From Pseudomonas viridiflava (lineage in GTDB: Bacteria; Pseudomonadota; Gammaproteobacteria; Pseudomonadales; Pseudomonadaceae), in the NCBI RefSeq assembly GCF_900589395.1, contig NZ_UUIS01000014.1, forward strand, positions 1 to 64,000: 64,000 nucleotides of DNA, in the 5' to 3' direction. A program made the translations under genes and the position numbers. The notes under the pieces are model-generated. The model saw only the letters and a program-made list of their open reading frames with translations. It had not been told where the DNA came from and ran no database searches. Shown one piece after another: positions 50,330-62,123 of the stretch (the first letter of the stretch is position 1; each line of letters begins with the position of its first letter).

Positions 50330-52780
50330 CTACCAGTTATAGGAAACCGTCCCCAGCAAGGTGCGGCTATCACCCCAGTAGCAGCGCCCGGCATCGTTAC
50401 AGCCCGACACATACTCCTTGTCGAACAGGTTGCGGGCGTTCAGGTCCACCGACCAGTGACGGTCGACCTGATAACCGATGGCAGCATCCACCAGCGTCAC
50501 GTCACCGGAATCGAGCCGGCCATACAGGCTTGGTTGTGTATAGGCGAAGGTGCTGTCGAAGTAGCGCACGCCGCCGGCTACAGACAAACCGTTCAAGGCG
50601 CCGTCCAGGAAGCGGTACTTGGTCCAGACAGAAGCCTGATTGCGCGGCACACCGGTTACCTGATGGTCTTCGATCAGCGAGCCGGGGGCGTCCTTGGTCA
50701 CCCGTGCATCGGTGTAGGTGTAGGCGGCGGTGAGGTTGAGGTTGCGATTGATGTCGCTGTTGATTTCCAGCTCCACGCCCTTGGCGCGGCTTTCGCCGAT
50801 TTGCCGGTAAGTGGAGGTGGTGGCGTCCAGATACGTGTCGTCTTCCTTGCGCAGGTCGAACACGGATGCGGTGATGGCCGTGTTCCAGCCGGCCGGCTCA
50901 TATTTCACCCCGACTTCGATCTGCGAGCTGGTGATCGGGTCCAGGGGCGCCCCGCCATTGGAGATCTGCTGCACCGGCACGAAAGCGGTGGAATAGCTGG
51001 CGTAGGGCGTCAGGCCATTATCGAAGCGGTACATCAGGCCGGTCTGCCAGGTGAATTTCTGGTCATGGCTGTTGATGTCGCCAGCAGGCGCCAGCTTGTT
51101 GCGAAAATCGCTCTCGACCCAGTCCTGGCGCCCGCCCAGCAGGAAAATCCAGTTGTTCCAGCTGCTCTGCAACTGGGTGTACACGCCCTGCATCTGCTGG
51201 TTGAGCAAGGTGTTCTGCACCGCAATGGACGTCACCGGGTCGCGGGCATAGACCGGGTTGAAGATGTTGATCTGCCCGGCAAAGCCTGCATCCCAGTCCT
51301 GGCTGAACGAAGTGCGGTCATAGCTGGCGCCCAACAGCCAGGTGTTATCCACAGCACCCGTGCTGAATTTTCCTTCCAGTTGGTTATCCAGCGAATACAC
51401 CATGGACTTGTTGCCGCGATCGTAAGCGGTGACATTGAGCTGGGTACCGAAGCCTGCATTATTCAGGTTACCCGGCCAGGTTTCGTGGCGATTGATGCGT
51501 GATTGTTGATAACGCGAGTTCTGGCGGAACTGCCAGTCATCATTGAAGCTGTGGATAAATTCATAACCCAGGCTCCAGGTTTCGCGCTCGAAGGTGTTCC
51601 AGCCGGGTACGCCGAGCATGGTGTCCTTGTCGAGCTTGCCATTAGGGTTGCTCAACAAGGTGCCGGCAGCGGGCAGGCCCAACTCCATGTTGGTGTGGTC
51701 TTTCTGGTAATGGCTGAGCAGGGTCAACTGGTTGGCGTCGTCGAAATTCAGGGTCAGGGACGGCGCGATGTACAGGCGATCGTCCGGTACATGGTCAGTC
51801 TGGGTGTCGGCCTTGCGTCCCAGCATCACCACCCGGCCCTGGACCGTGGCGCTGTCGTTCAGGGGACCGGAGATATCCACAGCCAGTTGCCGGCGGTTGT
51901 TGGAGCCGTAGCTCAGTTGAACTTCACCTTTGGGTGTGGCGGTGGGGCGCTTGCTGACCAGATTCACCAGGCCGCCGGGCGCATTCTCGCCGTACAGGAT
52001 CGAGGACGGTCCGCGAAAGATTTCCACCCGCTCCAGCCCGTAAGTATCGGTGGTGGTGTCATAGCGATTGCCTTGCACACGCAGCCCGTCGCGCAGCAAG
52101 CCATAGCCGTAGTCGGTGGCGTTGAAGCCGCGGATGAAGAACAGGTCGCCCGCCAGGCCATCGCCGGCTGCAAAAGGCGGGGCGAAAATGCCTGGTACAT
52201 AGCCGAGCACTTCGGTGAGCGTCTGGGCTTTCTGGTCCTTGATGCGCTGTTCGGTCACCACCGATACCGAGCGCGGTGTCTCGCTCAACAATGTGCTGCT
52301 CTTGGTCCCGGCACGGCTGGCGCCGGCCTTGTACCCGGTGTCGCTGGCGCTGTCCCGGGCGAACGGGTCGACACCGCTGTTGATGCGGGTTTCATCCAGC
52401 ACCATCGGACCACTGGCCGGCAGCGCTTGCAGGACGTAACTGCCAGGCGCCTGAGGCACCGCCTGCAGCCCCGACCCCTGAAGCAACCGGGCAAAGCCCT
52501 GGTCCACCGAGAACTCGCCTTGCAGGCCCGTTGTACGACGGCCTGCGGTCTGGGTCGGAGAGAACGACAGGATGACATTGGCCTGGGCGGCAAACTGGCT
52601 CAGGGCGTTATCCACAGGTCCTGCGGCCACGGCAAAGCGTTGCACGGTCATTGCAGGCTGAGCCTGGACCTGGCAGGCCAGCAGTGGATAAATCACGGCG
52701 CCGCCGATTAACAGGCTGTAAGCGATACAGTGCCTGGACAGCGGTTGGCGAACATAGGACGGAATCGGAGCGAAGCGCAT
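50330..52780 (-). CDS. TonB-dependent siderophore receptor with signalling domain
   Basis: This 816-residue outer membrane receptor starts at ATG 52780 with a signal peptide (about 1-40). A periplasmic STN signalling domain follows (AGPVDNALSQFAAQANVILSF), then a plug (FIRGFNATDYGYGLLRDGLRVQGN) and a beta-barrel ending in an aromatic residue (TVSYNW). The STN domain and the FecR/FecI-type genes upstream on the same strand show it signals through the membrane. Siderophore identity cannot be told from the sequence. Four perfect DnaA-box sequences or near copies occur inside it. Confidence 0.92.
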   Translation of the reverse strand: MRFAPIPSYVRQPLSRHCIAYSLLIGGAVIYPLLACQVQAQPAMTVQRFAVAAGPVDNALSQFAAQANVILSFSPTQTAGRRTTGLQGEFSVDQGFARLLQGSGLQAVPQAPGSYVLQALPASGPMVLDETRINSGVDPFARDSASDTGYKAGASRAGTKSSTLLSETPRSVSVVTEQRIKDQKAQTLTEVLGYVPGIFAPPFAAGDGLAGDLFFIRGFNATDYGYGLLRDGLRVQGNRYDTTTDTYGLERVEIFRGPSSILYGENAPGGLVNLVSKRPTATPKGEVQLSYGSNNRRQLAVDISGPLNDSATVQGRVVMLGRKADTQTDHVPDDRLYIAPSLTLNFDDANQLTLLSHYQKDHTNMELGLPAAGTLLSNPNGKLDKDTMLGVPGWNTFERETWSLGYEFIHSFNDDWQFRQNSRYQQSRINRHETWPGNLNNAGFGTQLNVTAYDRGNKSMVYSLDNQLEGKFSTGAVDNTWLLGASYDRTSFSQDWDAGFAGQINIFNPVYARDPVTSIAVQNTLLNQQMQGVYTQLQSSWNNWIFLLGGRQDWVESDFRNKLAPAGDINSHDQKFTWQTGLMYRFDNGLTPYASYSTAFVPVQQISNGGAPLDPITSSQIEVGVKYEPAGWNTAITASVFDLRKEDDTYLDATTSTYRQIGESRAKGVELEINSDINRNLNLTAAYTYTDARVTKDAPGSLIEDHQVTGVPRNQASVWTKYRFLDGALNGLSVAGGVRYFDSTFAYTQPSLYGRLDSGDVTLVDAAIGYQVDRHWSVDLNARNLFDKEYVSGCNDAGRCYWGDSRTLLGTVSYNW

Positions 52781-52887
52781 GACGTGTGACCCTGAAGATG
52801 GCAAGGATTCGCGTTGATCGCGATTATCAGCAGGGCCGTGTCAGGTTCAAAAAAGATCACCAGCCTGCAAAAAATGTTCAGGGACGC

Positions 52888-53826
52888 TCAAGTGCTGTAA
52901 CTGACCGATACCCAATAAGGTGTGAACCAGCGCACGGCGATGGGCTGGCTGGCCTGCAGGTTGGCCAGTACCGCCTCAAGCGCATCCAGGCGAAAGGTAC
53001 CGGACACCCGCAGCCTGGCAGCGCGCTCGTCACAGCGCATGACGCCATGACGGTAACGGCCCAGTTCGGCCAGCACATCCCCCAGCCGGGCGTCGAGCAC
53101 GATCAAGCGGCCTTCGACCCAGGCCACCTGCGCAGGCTGATACTTGTCCACAGCCCCGACGGTGCGATTATCGAACGCCGTGCATTCTCCGGCCTTGAGC
53201 ACGGCGACTTTATCCATAGCCGCCTCGGGATGAATACGCACACTGTGCTCCAGCACGCCCACCTCGGTCCGCTCCGAACGCTGGCGCACACTGAAGAGCG
53301 TGCCCAGGGCCTGAATGGATCCGTGTTGCGTCACCACCCGCAAAGGCCGCTGATCACCGCGTTTGCCGGTGCGCACCAGGATCTCCCCGCTGCGCAGATG
53401 AATCAGCCGCTGCCTGGCATCGAAGCGTATATCGAGCGCCGTGTCGGTATTGAGGTCGACCCGGCTACCGTCGGTTAGCTCGATCCGGCGTTGCTGGCCT
53501 GTGCCGGTGCGGTAGTCGGCCCAGTTATCCACCGCGTCTTGTGCCTGCCAGCCAACAAGGCCTGCAGCGGGAAGCAGCAACAACAACTTGAGCACCTGAC
53601 GGCGTTGGCCACTGGCGGACAAGGCCTGGCGGGTTGCCTGGCCGGGCAGGGTCCCCAGGCTGCGCTGCAAAAGCTCCATCTGCTGCCAGGCGACCTGATG
53701 CGCCGGATCACTGGCCAGCCAGCGAAGCCAGGCCTGGCGCTGCGCATTGTCAGGCGGCTCGGACTGAAACTGCACGTACCAGGTGGCCGCCGCCTCAAGC
53801 ACTCGACGCTCGACCGGACTGGTCAT
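52888..53826 (-). CDS. FecR-family anti-sigma regulator
   Basis: FecR-type proteins relay the receptor's signal to the sigma factor. The N-terminal cytoplasmic part (AAATWYVQFQSEPPDNAQRQAWLRWL, then DPAHQVAWQQMELL) is followed by one membrane segment (about 87-103) and a periplasmic domain with RRIELTDGSRVDLNTDTAL, FDARQRLIHLRSGEI and TLFSVRQ. ATG 53826 overlaps the sigma-factor stop by one base (TAATG). Length is 312 residues. Confidence 0.92.
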   Translation of the reverse strand: MTSPVERRVLEAAATWYVQFQSEPPDNAQRQAWLRWLASDPAHQVAWQQMELLQRSLGTLPGQATRQALSASGQRRQVLKLLLLLPAAGLVGWQAQDAVDNWADYRTGTGQQRRIELTDGSRVDLNTDTALDIRFDARQRLIHLRSGEILVRTGKRGDQRPLRVVTQHGSIQALGTLFSVRQRSERTEVGVLEHSVRIHPEAAMDKVAVLKAGECTAFDNRTVGAVDKYQPAQVAWVEGRLIVLDARLGDVLAELGRYRHGVMRCDERAARLRVSGTFRLDALEAVLANLQASQPIAVRWFTPYWVSVSYST

Positions 53827-54332
53827 TACAGCGTTGCCATCAGTACGGAGCATTCGGTCAAAGCACGGATCATGTGCTTCTTGATGCTGCTCAGGGACAG
53901 CCCTAACTGATCGGCCACCTGTTGATAAGTCAGGCCGTCGACCTGGGTCATCATGAAAATCCTGCGCGTGCGTGCGCCCAGGCCGGCCAGGGTTTTGTCC
54001 ACAGCCATCAGGGTTTCAATGATCACCGCCTTGTCTTCTTCGCTGATCGCTACTGCTTCGGGTCGGGCCGCCATGCTTTGCAGCCATGCCTGCTCGATGG
54101 TGCGGCGTCGATAGCGATCAATGACCAGGCCACGGGCAATGGTCGTCAGGTAATCGCGGGGCTCACGAATATCGGCTGCATTGCGGGCAGCCAGGATGCG
54201 CACAAAGGTGTCATGGGCCAGATCAGCCGCATCGCAGGTGTTGGACAGCTTGCCCTTGAGCCAGCCATACAGCCACGAGTGGTGCTGTGCGTAGATCGAC
54301 TGAACCGCTGCCGTATGGGAAGGAGAAGGCAT
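53826..54332 (-). CDS. ECF RNA polymerase sigma factor, FecI type
   Basis: A 168-residue sigma factor: region 2 with CDAADLAHDTFVRILAARN and REPRDYLTTIARGLVIDRYRRR, region 4 with GLTYQQVADQLGLSLSSIKKH. It starts at ATG 54332 (AAGGAGAAGGC just upstream) behind a Fur box, so it should be expressed under iron limitation and then direct the receptor gene. It heads the three-gene unit. Confidence 0.93.
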   Translation of the reverse strand: MPSPSHTAAVQSIYAQHHSWLYGWLKGKLSNTCDAADLAHDTFVRILAARNAADIREPRDYLTTIARGLVIDRYRRRTIEQAWLQSMAARPEAVAISEEDKAVIIETLMAVDKTLAGLGARTRRIFMMTQVDGLTYQQVADQLGLSLSSIKKHMIRALTECSVLMATL

Positions 54333-54352
54333 GAGGGGGATTCTGAGCCAGT

Positions 54353-54376
54353 GAATGATAATCGCTATTATTCATT
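54353..54376. promoter_or_regulatory. Fur box upstream of the FecI-type sigma gene
   Basis: AATGATAATCGCTATTATTC within GAATGATAAT...ATTATTCATTC is a near palindrome matching the GATAATGATAATCATTATC consensus well, some 20 bases upstream of the sigma factor start. Confidence 0.85.
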
Positions 54377-54417
54377 CAGGGCCGGGGCTACGACAAGGGT
54401 CCTTTTTCATGACGTGC

Positions 54418-54851
54418 TCACAGATTTTCGTGATTTTCTGCAAAAAAAGTTATCCACACGAAAAAAATCATCGAAAGCGCCTGTTTCCGGGCACTTGAGA
54501 AGCATGAACAGAGCATTTCAGCTGTCTGCGCATGCATAAATAAGCCCTGTGTATAACCCGCCTTCAGCCCGGTTGATAAGCAGGCTCGAAAACTGGGCAC
54601 AACTGCCCCTGTGGACAAATAGCACTTTAATCCACAGGCCAAACAGAGTTATCCCAAACCCCCACAGGTACATGAACACAGCCTTTTGAATCTCTGTACA
54701 CACTGTAAACCGTGGCTTACAGCAATCTATCCACAGAAAGGTGCCTCAGTAACATAAGCATTAAAAACAAGGTTTTAAAAGATTTCTTTCTTTCTAATTT
54801 TTTTACACATCCGACTTTCCTGCACAGCTGGTCATTTTTTGTTCAACGGGT
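54418..54851. other. Second DnaA-box-rich, AT-rich region upstream of mnmG, resembling oriC
   Basis: One perfect DnaA box at 54450 and one-mismatch boxes at 54548, 54610, 54628 and 54727 stand beside an AT-rich stretch (54760-54815). The stretch 54684-54740 matches 44942-45003 in oriC over long segments (CCTTTTGAA, CTGTACAC, GGCTTACAG, ATCCACAGAAAG). DnaA boxes upstream of the gidA/mnmG gene have been noted in Pseudomonas putida. No coding gene is convincing. Confidence 0.8.
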
Positions 54852-54880
54852 TTCATTCAAGGGGGTGAAGTCCCTATACT
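54852..54880 (+). promoter_or_regulatory. Probable sigma-70 promoter of mnmG
   Basis: TTCATT at 54852-54857 and TATACT at 54875-54880 with a 17-base spacer; the -35 is weak. Confidence 0.55.
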
Positions 54881-54926
54881 TGTCAGCTATCCCGATTTTT
54901 CATCTACAACAGGCACGAGGTGCGTG

Positions 54927-56819
54927 GTGGATTTCCCTTCCCGTTTTGAAGTGATCGTCATCGGTGGCGGTCATGCCGGTACCGAGGCGGCACTGGCCTC
55001 GGCACGCATGGGCGTTAAAACGCTGCTGTTGACGCACAACGTGGAAACCCTTGGGCACATGAGCTGCAACCCTGCCATTGGTGGCATCGGTAAAAGCCAT
55101 CTGGTCAAGGAAATCGATGCCCTCGGCGGCTCGATGGCGGTGGCTACGGACATGGCCGGTATTCAGTTCCGTGTGCTCAACAGCCGCAAGGGGCCGGCCG
55201 TACGTGCCACCCGCGCTCAGGCCGACCGTGCCATCTACAAGGCGGTCATCCGCGAAATCCTCGAAAACCAGCCCAACCTGTGGATCTTCCAGCAGTCCTG
55301 CGACGACCTGATCGTCGAACAGGACCAGGTACGCGGCGTTGTGACCCAGATGGGTCTGCGTTTTCTTGCCGATTCGGTGGTGCTGACCACCGGTACCTTC
55401 CTGGGCGGGCTGATTCATATCGGTTTGCAGAACCATTCCGGTGGCCGTGCCGGTGATCCACCGTCGATTGCCCTGGCTCACCGCATGCGTGAACTGCCGT
55501 TGCGCGTCGGTCGCCTGAAAACCGGTACGCCACCGCGCATTGATGGCCGCTCGGTCGACTTTTCGGTCATGAGCGAACAGCCGGGCGATACGCCGATTCC
55601 AGTGATGTCGTTCATCGGCAACAAGGAACAGCACCCGCGGCAGGTCAGTTGCTGGATCACGCACACCAATGCGCGGACCCACGAAATCATCGCGGCCAAC
55701 CTGGATCGCTCGCCGATGTATTCCGGTGTGATCGAAGGTGTCGGCCCGCGCTATTGCCCGTCGATCGAAGACAAGATCCATCGCTTTGCCGACAAGCAGA
55801 GCCACCAGGTGTTCATCGAGCCCGAAGGCCTGAACACCCATGAGCTGTACCCCAACGGCATTTCGACGTCCTTGCCGTTCGACGTGCAATTGCAGGTGGT
55901 GCGTTCGATCCAGGGCATGGAAAACGCCCATATCGTGCGTCCCGGCTATGCGATCGAGTACGACTACTTCGATCCGCGCGACCTCAAGTACAGCCTGGAA
56001 ACCAAAGTTATCGGCGGCCTGTTCTTCGCCGGGCAGATCAACGGCACCACCGGCTACGAAGAAGCCGGTGCCCAGGGCCTGCTGGCCGGAACCAACGCTG
56101 CGCTGCGTGCGCAGGGCAAGGAAAGCTGGTGCCCGCGCCGCGATGAAGCGTACCTCGGCGTGCTGGTCGACGATCTGATTACCCTCGGCACCCAGGAGCC
56201 GTACCGGATGTTCACCTCCCGGGCCGAGTACCGCCTGATCCTGCGCGAAGACAACGCCGACCTGCGCCTGACCGAAAAAGGCCGCGAGCTGGGGTTGATC
56301 GACGATGCACGCTGGGCGGCGTTCTGCACCAAGCGTGAAAGCATCGAGCGTGAAGAACAGCGTCTGAAAAGTACCTGGGTACGCCCTGGCACCGAGCACG
56401 GCGATGCGATTGCCGAACGCTTCGGCACCCCGCTGACCCACGAATACAACTTGCTCAACCTGCTGACCCGGCCGGAAATCGACTACGCCAGCCTGATGGC
56501 GCTGACAGGCTTTGGCAGCAGCGATCCACAGGTGGCCGAACAGGTCGAGATCAAGACCAAATACGCCGGTTACATCGAACGGCAACAGGACGAAATCGCC
56601 CGGCTGCGGGCCAGCGAGGACACCCGTCTGCCGGCCGATATCGACTACGTGTCGATTTCCGGCCTGTCCAAGGAAATTCAGTCCAAGCTGGGGATAACTC
56701 GCCCCGAGACATTGGGCCAGGCCTCGCGCATTCCCGGTGTTACACCGGCGGCGATTTCCCTGCTGCTGATCCACCTGAAAAAACGCGGCGCAGGCCGTGA
56801 GCTGGAGCAAAGCGCTTGA
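54927..56819 (+). CDS. mnmG: tRNA uridine-5-carboxymethylaminomethyl synthesis enzyme MnmG
   Basis: MnmG (GidA) is the FAD-binding partner of MnmE. The FAD site [21 protein letters not shown] is at the N-terminus. [22 protein letters not shown] and [12 protein letters not shown] follow, and the end is [18 protein letters not shown]. Two tandem GTGs (54924, 54927) are possible starts; the second gives the usual [15 protein letters not shown] start and better spacing from GAGG. About 630 residues. Its TGA overlaps the rsmG TTG start. Confidence 0.96.
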   Translation: MDFPSRFEVIVIGGGHAGTEAALASARMGVKTLLLTHNVETLGHMSCNPAIGGIGKSHLVKEIDALGGSMAVATDMAGIQFRVLNSRKGPAVRATRAQADRAIYKAVIREILENQPNLWIFQQSCDDLIVEQDQVRGVVTQMGLRFLADSVVLTTGTFLGGLIHIGLQNHSGGRAGDPPSIALAHRMRELPLRVGRLKTGTPPRIDGRSVDFSVMSEQPGDTPIPVMSFIGNKEQHPRQVSCWITHTNARTHEIIAANLDRSPMYSGVIEGVGPRYCPSIEDKIHRFADKQSHQVFIEPEGLNTHELYPNGISTSLPFDVQLQVVRSIQGMENAHIVRPGYAIEYDYFDPRDLKYSLETKVIGGLFFAGQINGTTGYEEAGAQGLLAGTNAALRAQGKESWCPRRDEAYLGVLVDDLITLGTQEPYRMFTSRAEYRLILREDNADLRLTEKGRELGLIDDARWAAFCTKRESIEREEQRLKSTWVRPGTEHGDAIAERFGTPLTHEYNLLNLLTRPEIDYASLMALTGFGSSDPQVAEQVEIKTKYAGYIERQQDEIARLRASEDTRLPADIDYVSISGLSKEIQSKLGITRPETLGQASRIPGVTPAAISLLLIHLKKRGAGRELEQSA

Positions 56820-57490
56820 GTGCCATGGTGACACCGCAACACGCCGAAGAATTATCCACAGGGGCGCGCGAACTGGGTATCGAGCTCAGTGACAGCCAGC
56901 ACAGTCAGTTGCTGGCATACCTGGCCCTGTTGATCAAATGGAACAAGGCCTACAACCTCACCGCTGTGCGCAACCCCGATGAAATGGTGTCCCGGCACCT
57001 GCTCGACAGCCTCAGCGTGGTGCCGTTCGTCATTGCTTCATCCGGCGACCGCGCCTGTATCGACGGCTCGCGCTGGATGGATGTCGGCAGCGGCGGCGGT
57101 ATGCCGGGCATTCCGCTGGCGATCCTGTTTCCACAGGCGCACATTGCGCTGCTCGACAGCAATGGCAAGAAGAGCCGCTTCCAGACCCAGGTCAAACTGG
57201 AGCTGAAACTGGACAATCTCGAGGTTATCCACAGCCGTGCCGAGACTTGGCAGCCTGCGGCGCCGTACACCGGGATCATTTCCCGGGCGTTCAGCAGCCT
57301 GGAGGATTTTGCCGGCTGGACACGGCACATGGGTGACACCGAAACACGCTGGCTGGCAATGAAAGGGCTGCATCCAGATGAGGAGCTGTTAGCATTGCCG
57401 GCAGATTTTCGTCTCGATAGCGCTCAGGCCCTGGCCGTTCCAGGTTGCCAAGGCCAGCGCCATCTGCTGATACTGCGCCGCACGGCATGA
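56816..57490 (+). CDS. rsmG: 16S rRNA (guanine 527-N7)-methyltransferase RsmG
   Basis: RsmG (224 residues) has the SAM-binding [33 protein letters not shown] and [16 protein letters not shown] blocks. TTG 56816 overlaps the mnmG stop and gives the expected [13 protein letters not shown] start; an ATG at 56825 is an alternative. Perfect DnaA-box sequences are at 56852 and 57225. Confidence 0.94.
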   Translation: MSAMVTPQHAEELSTGARELGIELSDSQHSQLLAYLALLIKWNKAYNLTAVRNPDEMVSRHLLDSLSVVPFVIASSGDRACIDGSRWMDVGSGGGMPGIPLAILFPQAHIALLDSNGKKSRFQTQVKLELKLDNLEVIHSRAETWQPAAPYTGIISRAFSSLEDFAGWTRHMGDTETRWLAMKGLHPDEELLALPADFRLDSAQALAVPGCQGQRHLLILRRTA

Positions 57491-57508
57491 TTGGGAACAC
57501 AAGCAAGA

Positions 57509-58300
57509 ATGGCTAAGGTATTCGCGATAGCGAACCAGAAAGGTGGAGTGGGCAAGACCACCACCTGCATCAACCTCGCCGCGTCATTGGTCGCGACCAA
57601 GCGCCGCGTGCTGTTGATCGATCTCGATCCACAAGGCAATGCCACCATGGGCAGTGGTGTGGACAAACACACCCTGGAAAACTCGGTGTACGACCTGCTG
57701 ATCGGCGAATGCGACCTGGCCCAGGCCATGAAGTTTTCCGAGCATGGGGGCTACCAGTTGCTGCCTGCCAACCGCGACCTGACGGCCGGTGAGGTGGTGC
57801 TGCTGGAAATGCAGATGAAGGAGAGCCGCCTGCGTAATGCGCTGGCGCCGATCCGCGAAAACTACGATTTCATTCTCATCGACTGCCCGCCGTCGCTGTC
57901 GATGCTGACGCTCAATGCCCTGGTGGCCGCCGATGGGGTGATCATTCCCATGCAGTGCGAGTACTTTGCCCTGGAAGGCCTGAGCGACCTTGTGGATAAC
58001 ATCAAGCGCATCGGTGAGCTGCTCAATCCGAACCTGAGGGTCGAAGGCTTGCTGCGTACCATGTACGATCCGCGCCTGAGCCTGAGCAACGATGTCTCGG
58101 CCCAGCTCAAGGAACATTTCGGTGACCTGTTGTATGACACGATGATTCCGCGCAACGTCCGTCTGGCCGAAGCGCCCAGTTTCGGCATGCCGGTGCTCAG
58201 TTACGACAAGTCTTCACGTGGCGCCCAGGCCTACCTGGCCTTTGCCAGTGAGCTGGTCCGTCGTCAACGTCGCAGTCCAAAAGCTGCCAAGCCCGCCTGA
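57509..58300 (+). CDS. parA: Chromosome partitioning ATPase ParA
   Basis: ParA (263 residues) has the deviant Walker A KGGVGKTTTCINLAASL, LLIDLDPQGNATMGSG (A') and FILIDCPPSLSML (B). It forms ATP-dependent gradients that move ParB-bound origin DNA. ATG 57509 follows AAGCAAG; an upstream frame start at 57491 is less likely. It forms an operon with parB. Confidence 0.97.
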   Translation: MAKVFAIANQKGGVGKTTTCINLAASLVATKRRVLLIDLDPQGNATMGSGVDKHTLENSVYDLLIGECDLAQAMKFSEHGGYQLLPANRDLTAGEVVLLEMQMKESRLRNALAPIRENYDFILIDCPPSLSMLTLNALVAADGVIIPMQCEYFALEGLSDLVDNIKRIGELLNPNLRVEGLLRTMYDPRLSLSNDVSAQLKEHFGDLLYDTMIPRNVRLAEAPSFGMPVLSYDKSSRGAQAYLAFASELVRRQRRSPKAAKPA

Positions 58301-58308
58301 GGAAACCC

Positions 58309-59193
58309 ATGGCCGTCAAGAAAAGAGGTCTAGGACGCGGGCTGGATGCACTGCTGAGCAGTCCGGGCAACATCCCGACCGTCACATTGCTGGAAGAACA
58401 GGCCAGCAAGATCGATCAGCGCGAGCTGCAACACGTGCCGCTGGACAAGATCCAGCGTGGCAAGTACCAGCCACGCCGGGACATGGATCCAACGGCGCTG
58501 GAAGAACTCGCCCAGTCGATCCGTAGCCAGGGCGTCATGCAGCCGATCGTGATCCGTCCGATCGGTGATGACCGCTTCGAGATCATCGCCGGTGAACGCC
58601 GCTGGCGCGCGAGCCAGCAGGCCGGGGTCGAGACGATTCCGGCCATGGTGCGCGATGTACCCGACGAAACGGCCATTGCCATGGCGCTGATCGAGAACAT
58701 CCAGCGCGAGAACCTCAATTCGGTTGATGAGGCGATGGCGCTGCAGCGCCTGCAGCAGGAATTCCAGCTGACCCAGCAGCAGGTGGCCGACGCGGTCGGC
58801 AAATCGCGGGTCAGCGTGGCCAACCTGCTGCGCCTGACCACCTTGCCGGACGTCATCAAGACCATGCTGTCGCATGGCGACCTGGAGATGGGGCATGCCC
58901 GTGCATTGCTCGGGTTGCCGGAAGAACGGCAGGTCGAAGGGGCGCGACACGTTGTCGCACGGGGTCTGACGGTACGCCAGACCGAAGCACTGGTCAGGCA
59001 GTGGCTCAGCAGTGCACCGGAGCCGGTCGAAGCAACACGCCCCGATCCCGATATAAGTCGACTGGAACAGCGGCTGGCAGAGCGTCTGGGGTCCTCGGTG
59101 CAGATCCGCCACGGTCAGAAGGGCAAGGGTCAGTTGGTGATCCGGTATAACTCACTGGATGAGCTGCAGGGTGTCCTTGCCCACATCCGCTGA
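58309..59193 (+). CDS. parB: Chromosome partitioning protein ParB
   Basis: ParB (294 residues) has a CTP-binding N-terminal domain (IVIRPIGDDRFEIIAGERRWRASQQAG with GERRWRA), a helix-turn-helix (TQQQVADAVGKSRVSVANLLRL), and a C-terminal dimer domain. It binds the parS sites at 35652, 40893 and 41523. It starts 8 bases after parA with GAGGA overlapping the stop. Confidence 0.97.
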   Translation: MAVKKRGLGRGLDALLSSPGNIPTVTLLEEQASKIDQRELQHVPLDKIQRGKYQPRRDMDPTALEELAQSIRSQGVMQPIVIRPIGDDRFEIIAGERRWRASQQAGVETIPAMVRDVPDETAIAMALIENIQRENLNSVDEAMALQRLQQEFQLTQQQVADAVGKSRVSVANLLRLTTLPDVIKTMLSHGDLEMGHARALLGLPEERQVEGARHVVARGLTVRQTEALVRQWLSSAPEPVEATRPDPDISRLEQRLAERLGSSVQIRHGQKGKGQLVIRYNSLDELQGVLAHIR

Positions 59194-59237
59194 AACAATT
59201 GCGCTGTAACGTGTAGTCGGAAATCGGTGCCTTGGAG

Positions 59238-59266
59238 TTGAACGAGGGCTGAACCGCCCCTATACT
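59238..59266 (+). promoter_or_regulatory. Sigma-70 promoter of the ATP synthase operon
   Basis: TTGAAC at 59238-59243 and TATACT at 59261-59266 with a 17-base spacer, 74 bases before atpI. Confidence 0.85.
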
Positions 59267-59339
59267 CTGCGCGCATTTTGTCGGCACAAATTATGCCAAG
59301 TTAACGATGATGGCGACCGACAACCGAGGAGCTATAGCG

Positions 59340-60633
<1,294 letters not shown>

Positions 60634-60647
60634 GATCGCCTCGCGGC

Positions 60648-60694
60648 GTTTCTGAACCCTCTCGCTGCGGTGAGAGGGTGCCCGCGAGGGCTGA
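60648..60694 (+). other. Hairpin in the atpB-atpE gap
   Basis: CCCTCTCGCTGCGG pairs in part with CGGTGAGAGGG and lies in a 134-base gap that separates atpB from atpE. No T-run follows. Similar structures in this gap may affect mRNA processing and the high expression needed for subunit c. Confidence 0.4.
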
Positions 60695-60752
60695 TGTACT
60701 GACGATTCTGTTTTATCGCTTCAAACTAAAAAACCTAACCAATACGACGTAA

Positions 60753-61025
<273 letters not shown>

Positions 61026-61082
61026 TCACTCGACTGTTCGAGTTGATGGGTGGGATGGACAACGTAAGAGCGAGGTGTTGGC

Positions 61083-61553
61083 GTGAACATTAATGCAACC
61101 TTGATTGGCCAGAGCATTGCGTTCGCGATCTTTGTACTGTTTTGCATGAAGTATGTGTGGCCTCCGGTCATCACGGCTTTGCGCGAACGTCAGAAGAAGA
61201 TTGCGGATGGATTGGACGCTGCCTCTCGAGCTGCTCGCGACCTGGAGCTGGCCCAAGAAAAGGCCGGTAACCAGTTGCGCGAAGCCAAGGCTCAGGCAGC
61301 CGAGATCATTGAGCAAGCCAAGAAGCGCGGCAACCAGATCGTCGACGAGGCCCGTGAACAGGCTCGTGTCGAAGCTGACCGTGTGAAGGCTCAGGCTCAG
61401 GCCGAGATCGAGCAAGAACTTAACAGTGTCAAGGACGCGCTGCGTGCCCAACTGGGTACCCTGGCCGTCAGTGGCGCCGAGAAGATCCTGGGCTCCACAA
61501 TCGATCAAAACGCGCACGCAGAGCTGGTCAATAAACTGGCTGCTGAAATTTAA
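61083..61553 (+). CDS. atpF: F0F1 ATP synthase subunit b
   Basis: The 156-residue stalk subunit has one N-terminal membrane segment (about 6-26) and a long charged coiled coil. It starts with GTG 61083 ([26 protein letters not shown]). Confidence 0.97.
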   Translation: MNINATLIGQSIAFAIFVLFCMKYVWPPVITALRERQKKIADGLDAASRAARDLELAQEKAGNQLREAKAQAAEIIEQAKKRGNQIVDEAREQARVEADRVKAQAQAEIEQELNSVKDALRAQLGTLAVSGAEKILGSTIDQNAHAELVNKLAAEI

Positions 61554-61565
61554 GCGAGGGCGATC

Positions 61566-62102
61566 ATGGCAGAACTGACCACGTTGGCCCGACCTTACGC
61601 GAAGGCGGCCTTCGAGCACGCTCAGGCTCACCAGCAACTGGCCAATTGGTCAGCCATGCTCGGCCTGGCTGGTGCGGTGTCACAAGATGACACCATGCAG
61701 CGCCTGCTCAAGGCCCCGCGACTGACGAGCGCACAAAAGGCCGCCACTTTTATCGAAGTGTGCGGCGACAAGGTTGATGAGAAGGCACAGAATTTCATCA
61801 ATGTCGTAGCCGAAAACGACCGTCTCCTGCTGTTGCCGGAGATTGCCGCCCTGTTCGAGCTGTACAAGGCTGAACGGGAAAAATCGGTAGACGTTGATGT
61901 GACCAGTGCATTCGCATTGAACCAAGAACAGCAAGACAAACTCGCCAAGGTTCTCAGTGCACGGCTCGGCCGGGAAGTGCGCCTGCATGCTGCGGAGGAT
62001 GCCAGCCTTATCGGTGGCGTCGTTATCCGCGCCGGCGACCTGGTTATCGATGGCTCAGTTCGCGGCAAACTCGCGAAGCTGGCCGAAGCATTGAAATCTT
62101 GA
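61566..62102 (+). CDS. atpH: F0F1 ATP synthase subunit delta
   Basis: A 178-residue subunit that connects the stalk to F1; [16 protein letters not shown] at the start and [21 protein letters not shown] near the end are family typical. Confidence 0.97.
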   Translation: MAELTTLARPYAKAAFEHAQAHQQLANWSAMLGLAGAVSQDDTMQRLLKAPRLTSAQKAATFIEVCGDKVDEKAQNFINVVAENDRLLLLPEIAALFELYKAEREKSVDVDVTSAFALNQEQQDKLAKVLSARLGREVRLHAAEDASLIGGVVIRAGDLVIDGSVRGKLAKLAEALKS

Positions 62103-62123
62103 GTTTGAAGGGGCAGCAGAGCA

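Noticed and set aside
54900..56834. 644-codon open frame antisense to mnmG
   Set aside because: Shadow frame; mnmG has full FAD-binding motifs on the plus strand.
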